From contig JAFWLM010000087.1 in the NCBI GenBank assembly GCA_017511045.1, forward strand, positions 1 through 34,501: a DNA stretch of 34,501 nucleotides, written 5' to 3'. The notes beneath the pieces are model-generated. The model searched no databases, was not told the origin of the DNA, and saw only the letters and a program-made list of their open reading frames with translations. Source of the stretch: Lachnospiraceae bacterium. Lineage in GTDB: Bacteria > Bacillota > Clostridia > Lachnospirales > Lachnospiraceae. Positions 1 through 8,286 of the stretch are shown in pieces. The stretch's first letter is position 1. Each line of letters begins with the position of its first letter. The position numbers and the translations under genes were made by a program.

Positions 1-23
1 ATATTATCTATCTGTTATATATG

Positions 24-1301
24 TTATATAATAACTATTTCTTCGCTGAACGGGTTCCTGAGATCTTCTCCGAACTTATTCATAGCAACCATACGGTACA
101 TCCGGTCAGCCTCTATATTCTGGAGCAGCATCTTATCTGCTCCTTCGCGGACAGCATCTGCCAGTTTTGTCACAAGCTTTACATCTGCCGTTTTCTTAAT
201 TTCCGTTAAGAGTGCTTTTGAGTCCTCTCTGAAGCCTAAGACCTTGACATATTTGATACTGTCTTTACTGTACATATCCTGCATATCTGTCTCTGTGATA
301 CCCAGTGCGATATGCATGAGTGCTCTGCTCGATGTCGCCCTGTTGATATTTTTAGTTGCAAGCTCATCTTTAAATTGTACAAAGGTCTTAAAATCATCCC
401 TCAGATTCAGGATACGGTTTGCAAGGTCTTCTGATACACCAAAGAATTTGGTGAGATCAGCACTTTCTTTTGCTTTTAGCAGTTCGGTACCTAAAACGAG
501 TGAAAAATCGTCACGGAAGATCGGGAAAGAGACCAGATAACGGTCCATTAGTATCTCCAGGGCATACTCCGGAACCGTAGATCCTAACGCATGCATATCA
601 TATTTATTGTAGATCGCATTGCGGATCGCTGTTGCTGAGGAAAAGCCTTCATTGATCGCGGTATCATTGTGACTGGAAAGTCTTCTCGCTACCGGATCCG
701 GTTTAATGGAGCTTCCGAGTTTTCGGAGCGCTTTCATATATTCAACGCCTAAGATGTTATTCGATGTCTCCATCACAGTGACATACTCTTCTCCTAAGAT
801 CTCTCCCACTGCTTTGGATCTTGCTGCCGCATGGCTTAAGCCTTCCCTTAAACCTTTCTTTAAAACTTCTTTAAACTCTTCCGGTTCATCAACAAGAATG
901 TCGGCAATCTTACCGAACTGCCCTGTCAGATCGCGGACAGCTTCATCCACCTGTTCGGCGGAATCCTGCGGATCTAATACATCCAGACTCTCTGTACCGA
1001 AACAAAGGTCATCGACCAGATTCAGTTTATCTAAGATCGCAACTCCTCCGTAAGCAAAATACTCTGCGCTTGCAGTCGCAAAACAGGTAGGAAGTTCCAA
1101 AACAAGATCTGCTCCGGCACGAAGCGCCATCTCAGCTCTTGAATATTTGTCGATGATCGTCGGAGCGCCTCTTTGTACATAATTGCCGCTCATGACAACG
1201 ATCGTATAGTCGCTCTTTAAACGTTCTTTGCTCTGTTGGATATGATACTCGTGTCCATTATGAAACGGATTGTATTCAGCAATGATTCCTGTAACTTTCA
1301 T
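24..1301 (-). CDS. tmcAL: tRNA(Met) cytidine acetate ligase (TmcAL/YlbM family)
   Basis: The 425-residue protein begins with a nucleotidyltransferase core: an AEYNPFHNGH stretch with the HNGH nucleotide-binding motif at residues 14-17, then MSGNYVQRG and SRAEMALRAGADLVLELP, all hallmarks of the YlbM family. Members use ATP and acetate to make N4-acetylcytidine at the wobble position of elongator tRNA-Met, in the cytoplasm. The length matches the usual 380-430 residues. An AAAGGAG site six bases before the ATG supports the start. It is the last gene of a three-gene group with pepD and the WalJ-like hydrolase, 11 bases after the latter. The family is clear; the function is inferred from the characterised Bacillus enzyme. 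Confidence 0.93.
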   Translation of the reverse strand: MKVTGIIAEYNPFHNGHEYHIQQSKERLKSDYTIVVMSGNYVQRGAPTIIDKYSRAEMALRAGADLVLELPTCFATASAEYFAYGGVAILDKLNLVDDLCFGTESLDVLDPQDSAEQVDEAVRDLTGQFGKIADILVDEPEEFKEVLKKGLREGLSHAAARSKAVGEILGEEYVTVMETSNNILGVEYMKALRKLGSSIKPDPVARRLSSHNDTAINEGFSSATAIRNAIYNKYDMHALGSTVPEYALEILMDRYLVSFPIFRDDFSLVLGTELLKAKESADLTKFFGVSEDLANRILNLRDDFKTFVQFKDELATKNINRATSSRALMHIALGITETDMQDMYSKDSIKYVKVLGFREDSKALLTEIKKTADVKLVTKLADAVREGADKMLLQNIEADRMYRMVAMNKFGEDLRNPFSEEIVII

Positions 1302-1312
1302 AAAAAACTCCT

Positions 1313-2110
1313 TTATACTTCGAGAATATCTGAAGCTGCATCATGTCGCAGCGTTTTGATTTCAAAGTCCCCTGCTTTATATTTATTATCCGCGGCATCG
1401 ACCTCATTTTCAACCGCCATTTTGGCAAGTTCCCTCGTGTTGTTTTCTCTGCTGATATGCCCAAGCAGAATATGCCGTATATCGTCATGTAAGAGCCGTG
1501 ATAAGAACATACCGGAATTCTCATTTGACAGATGCCCGTATTTACCCAGGATCCGCATTTTGAGCGGGTACGGATAGGGACCGGTCTCAAGCATCCTGAT
1601 ATCATGGTTAGACTCCAGCATTAAAAGATCCAGGCCCTTAAGGTTATTCAGCAGATACTCGTTGTATTCACCAAGGTCTGTCACGATCGCACAGCTCTTA
1701 TTTCCCTGCTCGATACGGTAACACACCGGTTCCTTCGCATCGTGATCGACTTTTAAAGGTTTGATATTCAGGTCTCCAAGCCGGAACGCTGTGTCAATTT
1801 TGACACTGTGTAAAACGTCTGTGTTGAAGTCCCCGATATTACTGCAGCTTTTGATCTCAGCGATCGTCCCTTCAGTTGCATAGACCGGAATCTCCCTGGT
1901 CCGCTCCAGAACCCCAAGGGAAGAAATATGGTCCATATGTTCATGCGTGATCAGGATCGCGTCAATATCCTGAAGGGTAAGACCGGCTTCCCGCAGTCCT
2001 TCCAATATCCGTTTTCTGCTGATACCGGTATCTACCAGAATATGCGTATGATCGCTTCCGATATAGCTGACATTACCTGTGCTGCCGCTCGCAATATTTA
2101 AAAATCTCAT
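1313..2110 (-). CDS. MBL-fold metallohydrolase, WalJ/YycJ-like
   Basis: A 265-residue metallo-beta-lactamase-fold protein. The metal-binding HxHxDH motif is THEHMDH, with His56, His58, Asp60 and His61. The N-terminus (MRFLNIASGSTGN) and the late LGHISRENNTRE segment are typical of the YycJ/WalJ group, cytoplasmic hydrolases or nucleases linked in Bacillus to cell-wall homeostasis and DNA repair. Here the gene is not beside walKR, so the name rests on sequence alone. Its ATG overlaps the pepD stop (ATGA), so the two are probably translationally coupled. The substrate cannot be told from the sequence. Confidence 0.85.
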   Translation of the reverse strand: MRFLNIASGSTGNVSYIGSDHTHILVDTGISRKRILEGLREAGLTLQDIDAILITHEHMDHISSLGVLERTREIPVYATEGTIAEIKSCSNIGDFNTDVLHSVKIDTAFRLGDLNIKPLKVDHDAKEPVCYRIEQGNKSCAIVTDLGEYNEYLLNNLKGLDLLMLESNHDIRMLETGPYPYPLKMRILGKYGHLSNENSGMFLSRLLHDDIRHILLGHISRENNTRELAKMAVENEVDAADNKYKAGDFEIKTLRHDAASDILEV

Positions 2111-3543
2111 ACGCTTTCGATCACTGCCTTAATAAATTCAAACGTTCTTTCCAAAGATCCAATAGATAAAGATTCTTTTGTTGTATGCTCATCTGCGATA
2201 TCCGGTCCTGCTGAGATCGCAGCTTCCAGATTTGAGTTCGCCAGAATATATCCGCATTCGAGCCCTGCATGGACCGGTCCCACAATAGCTTCCTTCCCAT
2301 ACATTTCATGATATTTATTACTGAAAAGAGGAATAAGCGGGGAATCTGGATCCGGAAGCCAGGCAGGATATGCTTTACCATCGCTTTCCGCACTGCCTCC
2401 GCAAAGCTCTGCAAGAGAGACGATCTGGTCTGCGACCTCTTGTATCCGCTCTGCTACAGAGCTTCGGATCGATATGATGATTGCATTTCCCTTCTCCTCT
2501 TTTTCAACCAGCCCCAGATTGCAGGAAGTCTCAATATTTCCATCCATACTCTGATCATGATGAAGCACGCCAAACGGAAGATTCTGGAGTAAAACAGTAA
2601 TCTTTCTGCTCTGATCCTGTGAATAAGAAAGAAGATCCTCCACAGGCCCATTTGTTGCCAGTTGAACGGACAGATCCGGATCTGTCAAACGGAATACCCG
2701 GCGGATCTTCTGTTCACTTTCTTTGATCAGCATTTCCGGATCTTCTGTTTTGCCAGCATCTTTGATGATAATATCTGCGCATGCCTCTTTACAGATGGCA
2801 TTGTCTTTCCCGTTTGCTCGAATATCCGTGATGTATAACTCATGTTTCTTTGCCAGGTCGAAAAAGAGCTGCCCTAATACCTTCAGGGCATTGGCTCTTT
2901 CCGTTCCGATCTCAATACCGGAATGACCGCCATTAAGTCCGGTTACCGTAAGTGTATAAGCTGAACCGCTGACTTTTTCTTTTTCTTCCGGGATACGGAC
3001 CTTCAGCGTCTGCCCTCCGCAACAGCCGGTCACAAAGCAGCCTTCTCCGCCGCCATCCAGATTAAAGAGATATTTTCCCTGAAGATAGGAAAGATCTGCA
3101 TCTTTCACACTATCCATACCGACTTCCTCATTTGTAGTCAGCAGGACTTCAAGCGGTGGATTCTCAAGCGTCTCATCCTGAAGCAAAGCAAAGGCGATCG
3201 CTGCTGCGACACCATTATCTGCTCCAAGCGTTGTTCCGTTGGCGGTCAGAGTATCTCCGTCAAAGACCAACTCCAGGCCGTCATTATCCCAGTCATGCGT
3301 TACGCCGGCATCTGTCTGCTCAACCATATCAAGGTGTCCCTGTAAAACGATGCCGGGCTTGTCTTCTTTTCCGGAAGCTGCCGGTCTCCGTATCAGCACA
3401 TTGACATTTTTCTCATCATAGTAGGTCTCAAACCCCAGTTCTTTTGCATGTTCCAGACAATAAGCTACGATCTTTTCATTATGATAAGACCGTCTCGGAA
3501 CGGCACTGATTTTCTTAAACTCTTCTAAAGCTGTCGTCTTCAT
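2107..3543 (-). CDS. pepD: Aminoacyl-histidine dipeptidase (M20 family, PepD-like)
   Basis: A 478-residue M20 metallopeptidase. Metal-site residues visible are GHLDMV (His70, Asp72), GADNG (Asp109) and the TTNEEVG pair (Glu139, Glu140). The family cleaves Xaa-His and other dipeptides in the cytoplasm with two zinc ions. The length is close to E. coli PepD (485). An ATG four codons upstream (3555) has no ribosome site; the ATG at 3543 follows GGAG by six bases and begins where relatives begin, so I chose it. A hairpin lies just upstream at 3570-3590. The gene overlaps the WalJ-like gene by four bases. Confidence 0.92.
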   Translation of the reverse strand: MKTTALEEFKKISAVPRRSYHNEKIVAYCLEHAKELGFETYYDEKNVNVLIRRPAASGKEDKPGIVLQGHLDMVEQTDAGVTHDWDNDGLELVFDGDTLTANGTTLGADNGVAAAIAFALLQDETLENPPLEVLLTTNEEVGMDSVKDADLSYLQGKYLFNLDGGGEGCFVTGCCGGQTLKVRIPEEKEKVSGSAYTLTVTGLNGGHSGIEIGTERANALKVLGQLFFDLAKKHELYITDIRANGKDNAICKEACADIIIKDAGKTEDPEMLIKESEQKIRRVFRLTDPDLSVQLATNGPVEDLLSYSQDQSRKITVLLQNLPFGVLHHDQSMDGNIETSCNLGLVEKEEKGNAIIISIRSSVAERIQEVADQIVSLAELCGGSAESDGKAYPAWLPDPDSPLIPLFSNKYHEMYGKEAIVGPVHAGLECGYILANSNLEAAISAGPDIADEHTTKESLSIGSLERTFEFIKAVIESV

Positions 3544-3569
3544 CGTTATCTCCATTTCTATCTAAAATA

Positions 3570-3590
3570 CGCCAGGCATTTCACCTGGCG
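3570..3590 (-). terminator. Small hairpin between the coiled-coil gene and pepD
   Basis: A perfect 7-bp stem (CGCCAGG with CCTGGCG) and a 7-base loop are followed on the minus strand by TATTTTAGA. It lies 12 bases after the stop of the 3603-4430 gene, so it looks like a weak intrinsic terminator. The pepD ATG is only 26 bases beyond it. Either pepD depends on read-through, or the hairpin partly attenuates or protects an operon transcript. Confidence 0.6.
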
Positions 3591-3602
3591 CTTTTACTTG
3601 TT

Positions 3603-4430
3603 TTAGTTGAAATCACTGATATCTAAGTTGAAATCGGTTATCTCCTCGACATCATTGCTCGGCGGCTGTGTAAACTCGCTTGCATCAACATTTCCTTTAT
3701 ATAAAGCATCTTCAATTGTCATTTTTGCAGGATTATGCTTTCCGTAGATCGGCTCCTCATAGGGAGTGTTATCTTCTTCATCTTCGTAGATCTCATATCC
3801 CTCATCAAAACCCTCAAAGTCTTCATATGCTTCATCTTCATAATACTGGGGTTCTTCCTGAAGGACAGGTGCCGGCTGTGCCGGTTCCGGAGCCGGTGTA
3901 TTATGGAGTGCCTTGCGGTTCTGTGTTGTAATATCAAGGCTGGACTCTAAGGAACGGATCAATGCGTCATATTTAACAGTCATTCCTTCGATGGAACTGG
4001 ATAAGATCTCCTGAATGTTTGCAAGAGAGTCATCCGTATACTTCATAGCAGCTCGTCTGACCTCATTTGCCTCTGTCGTTGCTTTATCCAGGATCTTTCC
4101 TGCTTTTTGTGTCGCATCATCAATGACAGCATTTGCCTCTTTAAAAGCCTGCTGCATAATCTCGTGCTCTGAAACCAGAGTGGATGTCATTTCATTTGCT
4201 TTGCGGACCATTTCATCGGATTTATCCTGTGCATCTTTCAGGATCGCATCTCTGTTTGCGATGATTCTCTGATATTTTTTGATCTCGTCCGGAATGCAGT
4301 GTTTTAAATCTGCAAGAAGCTCTTCAAGCTCATCTCTGTTAACGATGATCTTTGTGTTGGATAAAGTCTGATACTTACATCCATCGATAAACTCTTCAAT
4401 TTCCGCAATTATCTGTTCAATCTTGCTCAT
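3603..4430 (-). CDS. Coiled-coil protein, DivIVA/ATP-synthase-b-like, with acidic tail
   Basis: A 275-residue protein without signal peptide or membrane segment. Residues 1-60 are a short charged helical region. About 60-175 are a long Ala/Glu/Lys-rich coiled coil resembling DivIVA and the b subunit of ATP synthase. Residues 185-250 form a Pro/Glu/Tyr/Asp-rich, probably disordered tail, and the end is hydrophobic-acidic (EEITDFNLDISDFN). Such proteins next to coaD are common in Clostridia and are often labelled 'ATPase', for which I see no nucleotide motif. A GGGAGA site eight bases before the ATG supports the start. A scaffolding role in division or polar growth is only an inference. Confidence 0.75.
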   Translation of the reverse strand: MSKIEQIIAEIEEFIDGCKYQTLSNTKIIVNRDELEELLADLKHCIPDEIKKYQRIIANRDAILKDAQDKSDEMVRKANEMTSTLVSEHEIMQQAFKEANAVIDDATQKAGKILDKATTEANEVRRAAMKYTDDSLANIQEILSSSIEGMTVKYDALIRSLESSLDITTQNRKALHNTPAPEPAQPAPVLQEEPQYYEDEAYEDFEGFDEGYEIYEDEEDNTPYEEPIYGKHNPAKMTIEDALYKGNVDASEFTQPPSNDVEEITDFNLDISDFN

Positions 4431-4448
4431 TGTATTTTTCTCCCATGA

Positions 4449-4937
4449 TTATTTATTTATGGAATATCTGGCAATTATCTGCTTTGCTACTTTTTTAGGT
4501 ACGAATTTTGAAATGTCTCCTCCAAATGCTGCAACTTCTTTGACGGTACTGGAGCTTAAATATGCCCATTTCAGCGAAGTCGTAAGGAAGATCGTATCAA
4601 CTTCAGGACTTAAGACCCTGTTTGTCTGGGACATCTGGAGCTCGTACTCAAAATCTGTCACAGCCCTGAGACCTCTGATGATGATCGTGGCTTTTTGCTT
4701 TTTTGCAAATTCGATCAGTAATCCGTCAAACGCAAGAACTTTGACATTCGGAATATCCTTTACTGCATCTTTGATCATCTCTACACGCTCTTCCGGTGTA
4801 AAGAGCGGGGATTTTCCTTTATTTGTCAGCACTCCGACGATCAGTTCATCTACCATTTCAGCCGAACGCTGGATGATATCGAGATGGCCGTAAGTAATCG
4901 GGTCAAAGGTTCCCGGGTAAATCGCCTTTTTTTTCAT
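4449..4937 (-). CDS. coaD: Phosphopantetheine adenylyltransferase
   Basis: At 162 residues this is the standard CoaD size. It opens with [16 protein letters not shown], containing the TxGH nucleotidyltransferase motif at residues 15-18, and has the [14 protein letters not shown] and [13 protein letters not shown] segments that bind pantetheine phosphate and ATP. The enzyme transfers AMP from ATP to 4'-phosphopantetheine, the penultimate step of coenzyme A synthesis. Its start codon overlaps the rsmD stop in an ATGA arrangement. The rsmD-coaD pair is widely conserved in Firmicutes. No anomalies seen. Confidence 0.97.
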   Translation of the reverse strand: MKKKAIYPGTFDPITYGHLDIIQRSAEMVDELIVGVLTNKGKSPLFTPEERVEMIKDAVKDIPNVKVLAFDGLLIEFAKKQKATIIIRGLRAVTDFEYELQMSQTNRVLSPEVDTIFLTTSLKWAYLSSSTVKEVAAFGGDISKFVPKKVAKQIIARYSINK

Positions 4938-5500
4938 TGTTTACTTCCTCCAAGCTGGATAAAAAAATGCTTATTTGTCTTATAGACCTTTTCCCTGACA
5001 ATTTCCAAACCCAGCTTATCAAGAAAACCCAGTTTCGTATATTTATCTGCCTCAACAATGATCAAAGAATCTTCGTCGATGATTCCGGAAGAACTGAGCG
5101 CCGTAAGTGTCTCTTCTTCCAAACCTGCATGATACGGAGGATCCATGTAAACCAGATCAAATCTGCTTTTTTTCAACGAAAGCTCATGAATCGCACTGAG
5201 TACTGTCTTCTGCATTACCACTGCCTGATCAGCAAGTTTTGTAAATGCTAAATTCTCATTGATGCATTTTACGGCTTTCGAATTCTTCTCTACAAAAAAA
5301 GAAATACGGGCTCCTCTGCTGAGTGCCTCGATTCCAATGCTGCCGGACCCACTGAACAAATCCAGAAAGGCGCAGCCTTCTATTCTTGGATTGATGATAT
5401 TGAATAAAGTTTCTTTTATGCGGTCAATTGTCGGTCTTGTATCTAAGCCAGGAGTTGACTTTAAAGTCAATCTCCTGGCTTTCCCTGCAATAACTCTCAT
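4934..5500 (-). CDS. rsmD: 16S rRNA (guanine966-N2)-methyltransferase
   Basis: A 188-residue methyltransferase with RsmD hallmarks: [10 protein letters not shown] at the start, [14 protein letters not shown], the SAM-binding [19 protein letters not shown] and the catalytic DPPY motif. It methylates N2 of G966 in helix 31 of 16S rRNA. Only three bases separate its ATG from the stop of the S1 gene. No good ribosome site is close: the nearest purine-rich stretch is about 20 bases back, inside the acidic-tail codons of the S1 gene. Translation is therefore probably coupled to that gene. Confidence 0.95.
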   Translation of the reverse strand: MRVIAGKARRLTLKSTPGLDTRPTIDRIKETLFNIINPRIEGCAFLDLFSGSGSIGIEALSRGARISFFVEKNSKAVKCINENLAFTKLADQAVVMQKTVLSAIHELSLKKSRFDLVYMDPPYHAGLEEETLTALSSSGIIDEDSLIIVEADKYTKLGFLDKLGLEIVREKVYKTNKHFFIQLGGSKQ

Positions 5501-5503
5501 GCT

Positions 5504-6766
5504 TTATTCAGCTGCTTCTTCCTCTGCCGGTGCTTCTTCAGCAGCTTCTTCTGCCGGTGCTTCCTCTGCAGGAGCTTCCTCAACAGCTTCTTCTGCCGGT
5601 GCTTCCTCTACAGGAGCTTCAGCAGCTTCTTCTGCCGGTGCTTCCTCTACAGGAGCTTCAGTAACTTCTTCCGCCGGTGCTTCCTCTGCAGGAGCTTCAT
5701 CCGGAACAAGATCATCCTCAAAATCTCTTCTGCTCAGGCTGATCTTCTTTTCTTCTTCTTTGAAGTCTACAACCTTTGCATCGATCTCCTGTCCGATCGT
5801 AAGTACATCTGCAGGTTTCTTAACATGTTTCTTGGAAATCTGGGAAACATGAAGAAGTGCATCGATACCAGGCTCTAATTCGATGAACGCACCGAAATCA
5901 GCCATTCTTGCAACCTTGCCGCTTACGATCGTGCCCGGAGCATATTTATCTCTTGCAAGAACCCATGGGTTCTGATCCGGGAATTTGCAGCTAAGTGCGA
6001 TCTTGCCGTCTTCGATATTTTTAATGAATACGCGTACTTTATCACCTACACTGAACAGGGACTTCGGAGTATCAACACGTCCCCAGCTCATCTCGGAAAT
6101 ATGAAGAAGACCGTCTACACCGCCGAGATCGATAAATGCACCAAAGGAAGTAACGGATTTAACATCACCCTCAACAATGTCATTTACCTGAAGCGTCTCA
6201 AGAAGCTCTTTTGCTCTTTCGTTCTTTGCTGCAATTAAGAGTTTCTTTCTGTTACCGATCACTCTTCTCTTATGAGGATTGAATTCTGTAACAACGATCT
6301 CGATCTCCTGATCTAAGTATTTGTTCAGATCTTTTTCGAATGTATCTGATACAAGGCTTGCAGGAACGAAGATTTTTGCACCTTCAAATCCGGTGATGAG
6401 ACCACCTGAAGTAATCTTTTCAACTTTAACTGTGAGAACCTCTTTGTTCTCGAATGCTTCTTCTACGCGTTTGTTTGCTTTTTCCTCGCTGATTCTCTTG
6501 TATGACAGAGCGACCTGTCCATCTCCATCATTTACCTTAAGAATCTTTGCTTCTAACGGATCACCTACAGAAACGACTGTGGTAAGATCCACTGAAGAAT
6601 CGTTTGTGTATTCTTCCTTTGTGATGATGCCGTCTGACTTATATCCGATGTTAAGTACAATCTCATCAGGCTTTACAGATATAACAGTGCCTTCCACAAT
6701 CTCCCCCGCACGTATTGTTTTGATTGATTCATCAATCAGCTGATCAAAGCTTTTTTCCTCTGACAT
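5504..6766 (-). CDS. S1-domain RNA-binding protein (ribosomal protein S1 homologue)
   Basis: A 420-residue protein with four S1/OB-fold domains at about 18-87, 104-170, 187-256 and 273-345. The third and fourth are the most canonical (SFGAFIDLGGVDGLLHISEMSWG, shown by its key Gly-Ala-Phe-Ile and LLHISE elements; DFGAFIELEPGIDALLHVS). Residues 353-420 are a low-complexity Ala/Pro/Glu tail built on APAEEA repeats. Firmicute homologues bind mRNA and assist translation, but are often shorter than the six-domain E. coli S1. An AGGAGG site eight bases before the ATG lies inside ispH, and the first 23 bases overlap ispH. In several Clostridia these two are one fused protein; here they are separate. 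Confidence 0.92.
   Translation of the reverse strand: MSEEKSFDQLIDESIKTIRAGEIVEGTVISVKPDEIVLNIGYKSDGIITKEEYTNDSSVDLTTVVSVGDPLEAKILKVNDGDGQVALSYKRISEEKANKRVEEAFENKEVLTVKVEKITSGGLITGFEGAKIFVPASLVSDTFEKDLNKYLDQEIEIVVTEFNPHKRRVIGNRKKLLIAAKNERAKELLETLQVNDIVEGDVKSVTSFGAFIDLGGVDGLLHISEMSWGRVDTPKSLFSVGDKVRVFIKNIEDGKIALSCKFPDQNPWVLARDKYAPGTIVSGKVARMADFGAFIELEPGIDALLHVSQISKKHVKKPADVLTIGQEIDAKVVDFKEEEKKISLSRRDFEDDLVPDEAPAEEAPAEEVTEAPVEEAPAEEAAEAPVEEAPAEEAVEEAPAEEAPAEEAAEEAPAEEEAAE
5511..5700 (-). repeat. Imperfect tandem repeat (39-42 bp) encoding the acidic tail of the S1 protein
   Basis: About four and a half copies of a 39-42-bp unit are seen, read on the plus strand around the recurring core TTCTGCCGGTGCTTCC. 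Two adjacent 39-bp copies are nearly identical. All units are multiples of three, so copy changes would keep the frame and only lengthen or shorten the Glu/Ala/Pro tail. This is a likely site of slipped-strand length variation among strains. Confidence 0.85.
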
Positions 6767-7604
6767 TAAGAAAAACCTCCTGAATAATATTGTTTGGGGT
6801 CGAGGCCCCGGCAGTAATACCTACACTAATACCGGATTGCAGATTGGCGAGTTCCAAATCTCTAACTGTCTGTATATAGTAAGTATCCTTACAATACTTT
6901 TTGCAAATATCGTACAGTTTCTGCGTATTTGAGCTCTTCGGATCACCGATGACGATCATCGCATCTACTGCCCTTGAAACAGACTCAGCTTCTTTCTGCC
7001 GAGCCTGCGTCGCATTGCAAATCGTATTTATAACGTTTATATCATACCCTTTTTTTTCAATGATTTCAACTATATATTGAAACTTCATAAGGTTAAAAGT
7101 TGTCTGTGCGACCACACAAATCGGCTTGTTTTCCTGCAGTGTGAATCTCTCTGCTTCTTCTTCGTTTAAAAGCACATCGACATCACCATGTGCCCAGCCG
7201 ATAATGCCTGCAACTTCAGGATGATTCCGGTCTCCGATAATAACGATATGCTTTCCGTTCAGGCTTTCTTCATCCACGATCTTATGGATTTTTTTAACGA
7301 ATGGACAGGTTGCATCTATGACTTCGATCTCGTGTGCTTTTGCCTGTTCATAAATATCTCTGGAAACACCATGAGAACGGATGATCAGGACTGAGCCTTT
7401 GATCCTCTCAAAATCCTCCGGTCCCTCCACGCTGAAAACACCGGCTTCCTCAAGCTCTCTCACGACTTCCGCATTATGAATGATCGGTCCGTAAGTAAAT
7501 ATTTTTCTTTTTCCGTCTGCTTTATCGATTTGTTCATGGACAAGATTGATCGCTCTTTCCACGCCAAAACAAAAACCGGCGGTCTCCGCTAAGATCACAT
7601 TCAT
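6744..7604 (-). CDS. ispH: 4-hydroxy-3-methylbut-2-enyl diphosphate reductase
   Basis: A 286-residue IspH, the last enzyme of the MEP isoprenoid pathway, giving IPP and DMAPP. The three [4Fe-4S] ligands are Cys12 (AGFCFGV), Cys100 (DATCPFV) and Cys196 (NTICNATQ). Substrate-pocket residues His43, His78 (RSHGVS), His128 and Glu130 (NHPE) are present, and the SSNTQKL and GASTPNNII segments are typical. The ATG overlaps the cmk stop (ATGA), and the 3' end overlaps the S1 gene by 23 bases. The enzyme is oxygen-sensitive, in keeping with an anaerobe. Confidence 0.97.
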   Translation of the reverse strand: MNVILAETAGFCFGVERAINLVHEQIDKADGKRKIFTYGPIIHNAEVVRELEEAGVFSVEGPEDFERIKGSVLIIRSHGVSRDIYEQAKAHEIEVIDATCPFVKKIHKIVDEESLNGKHIVIIGDRNHPEVAGIIGWAHGDVDVLLNEEEAERFTLQENKPICVVAQTTFNLMKFQYIVEIIEKKGYDINVINTICNATQARQKEAESVSRAVDAMIVIGDPKSSNTQKLYDICKKYCKDTYYIQTVRDLELANLQSGISVGITAGASTPNNIIQEVFLNVRGKKL

Positions 7605-8254
7605 TTGATAAGCTCCCTGATCGTTGAAACAACTTCCGGGATCGACATGTTTGAAGTGTCCACTTCAATGGCATCCTCCGCTTTTCTAAGTGGTGAATGT
7701 TCCCGGGTCATATCGTTATGATCTCGTTCTGCAATGTCTTTTTTCATTTCCTTCAGATCGCAAGGCAGCCCTTTTGCCAGATACTCTTTGTATCTTCGCT
7801 CTGCTCTCACATCAACAGATGCCGTCAGATAGATCTTAAGAGAAGCATCCGGAAGCACATGGGTCCCGATGTCTCTGCCGTCCATAACGACATCATACTG
7901 CTTTGCAAGTTCTCTCTGCATCTCAACAAGACGCGTCCGGACCTTAGGATATTTTGAGACAGCGGATGCTGCCTGGCTGACCTGTTCTGTCCGGATCGCC
8001 TCACTCACATCTTCCTCGCCCAAAAACATATGCTGAACGCCGTCCAGATACCGGATATCGATTTCCGCTTCACTACAAAGTGCGGAGATCAGCTCCTCAT
8101 CGTCAAGATCCGCTTCTTTTTTCAAGCAATAAAGCGCAATGGTCCGGTACATGGCTCCGGTGTCAATATAGACATATCCAAGGTCTTTGGAAAGCTGTTT
8201 TGCGATCGTGCTTTTGCCTGCGCCTGCCGGTCCGTCAATAGCAATCTGTTTCAT
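7601..8254 (-). CDS. cmk: Cytidylate kinase
   Basis: A 217-residue (d)CMP kinase. The P-loop is at residues 8-16 (GPAGAGKST), followed by YIDTGAMYR, the MDGRDIGTHVLP nucleoside-binding stretch and an RRYKEYL lid. It phosphorylates CMP and dCMP to the diphosphates. An ATG 12 codons upstream (8290) would add a basic leader not found in relatives. The ATG at 8254 has an AAGGA site seven bases away and starts at the usual MKQIAIDGPAG, so I chose it. That leaves a 32-base gap after the flavoprotein stop. The cmk-ispH-S1 order is conserved in many Clostridia. Confidence 0.95.
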   Translation of the reverse strand: MKQIAIDGPAGAGKSTIAKQLSKDLGYVYIDTGAMYRTIALYCLKKEADLDDEELISALCSEAEIDIRYLDGVQHMFLGEEDVSEAIRTEQVSQAASAVSKYPKVRTRLVEMQRELAKQYDVVMDGRDIGTHVLPDASLKIYLTASVDVRAERRYKEYLAKGLPCDLKEMKKDIAERDHNDMTREHSPLRKAEDAIEVDTSNMSIPEVVSTIRELIK

Positions 8255-8286
8255 ATTTCTATCCTTCCTGAATTTATAATCTTTAC

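Noticed and set aside
5511-5700. CRISPR-like repeat array
   Set aside because: The units are contiguous, in frame and lack unique spacers; they encode the acidic tail.
5259-5852. Plus-strand frame rich in Ser-Ala-Gly repeats
   Set aside because: It is the antisense shadow of the S1 protein's Glu/Ala/Pro repeats, with no ribosome site or family resemblance.
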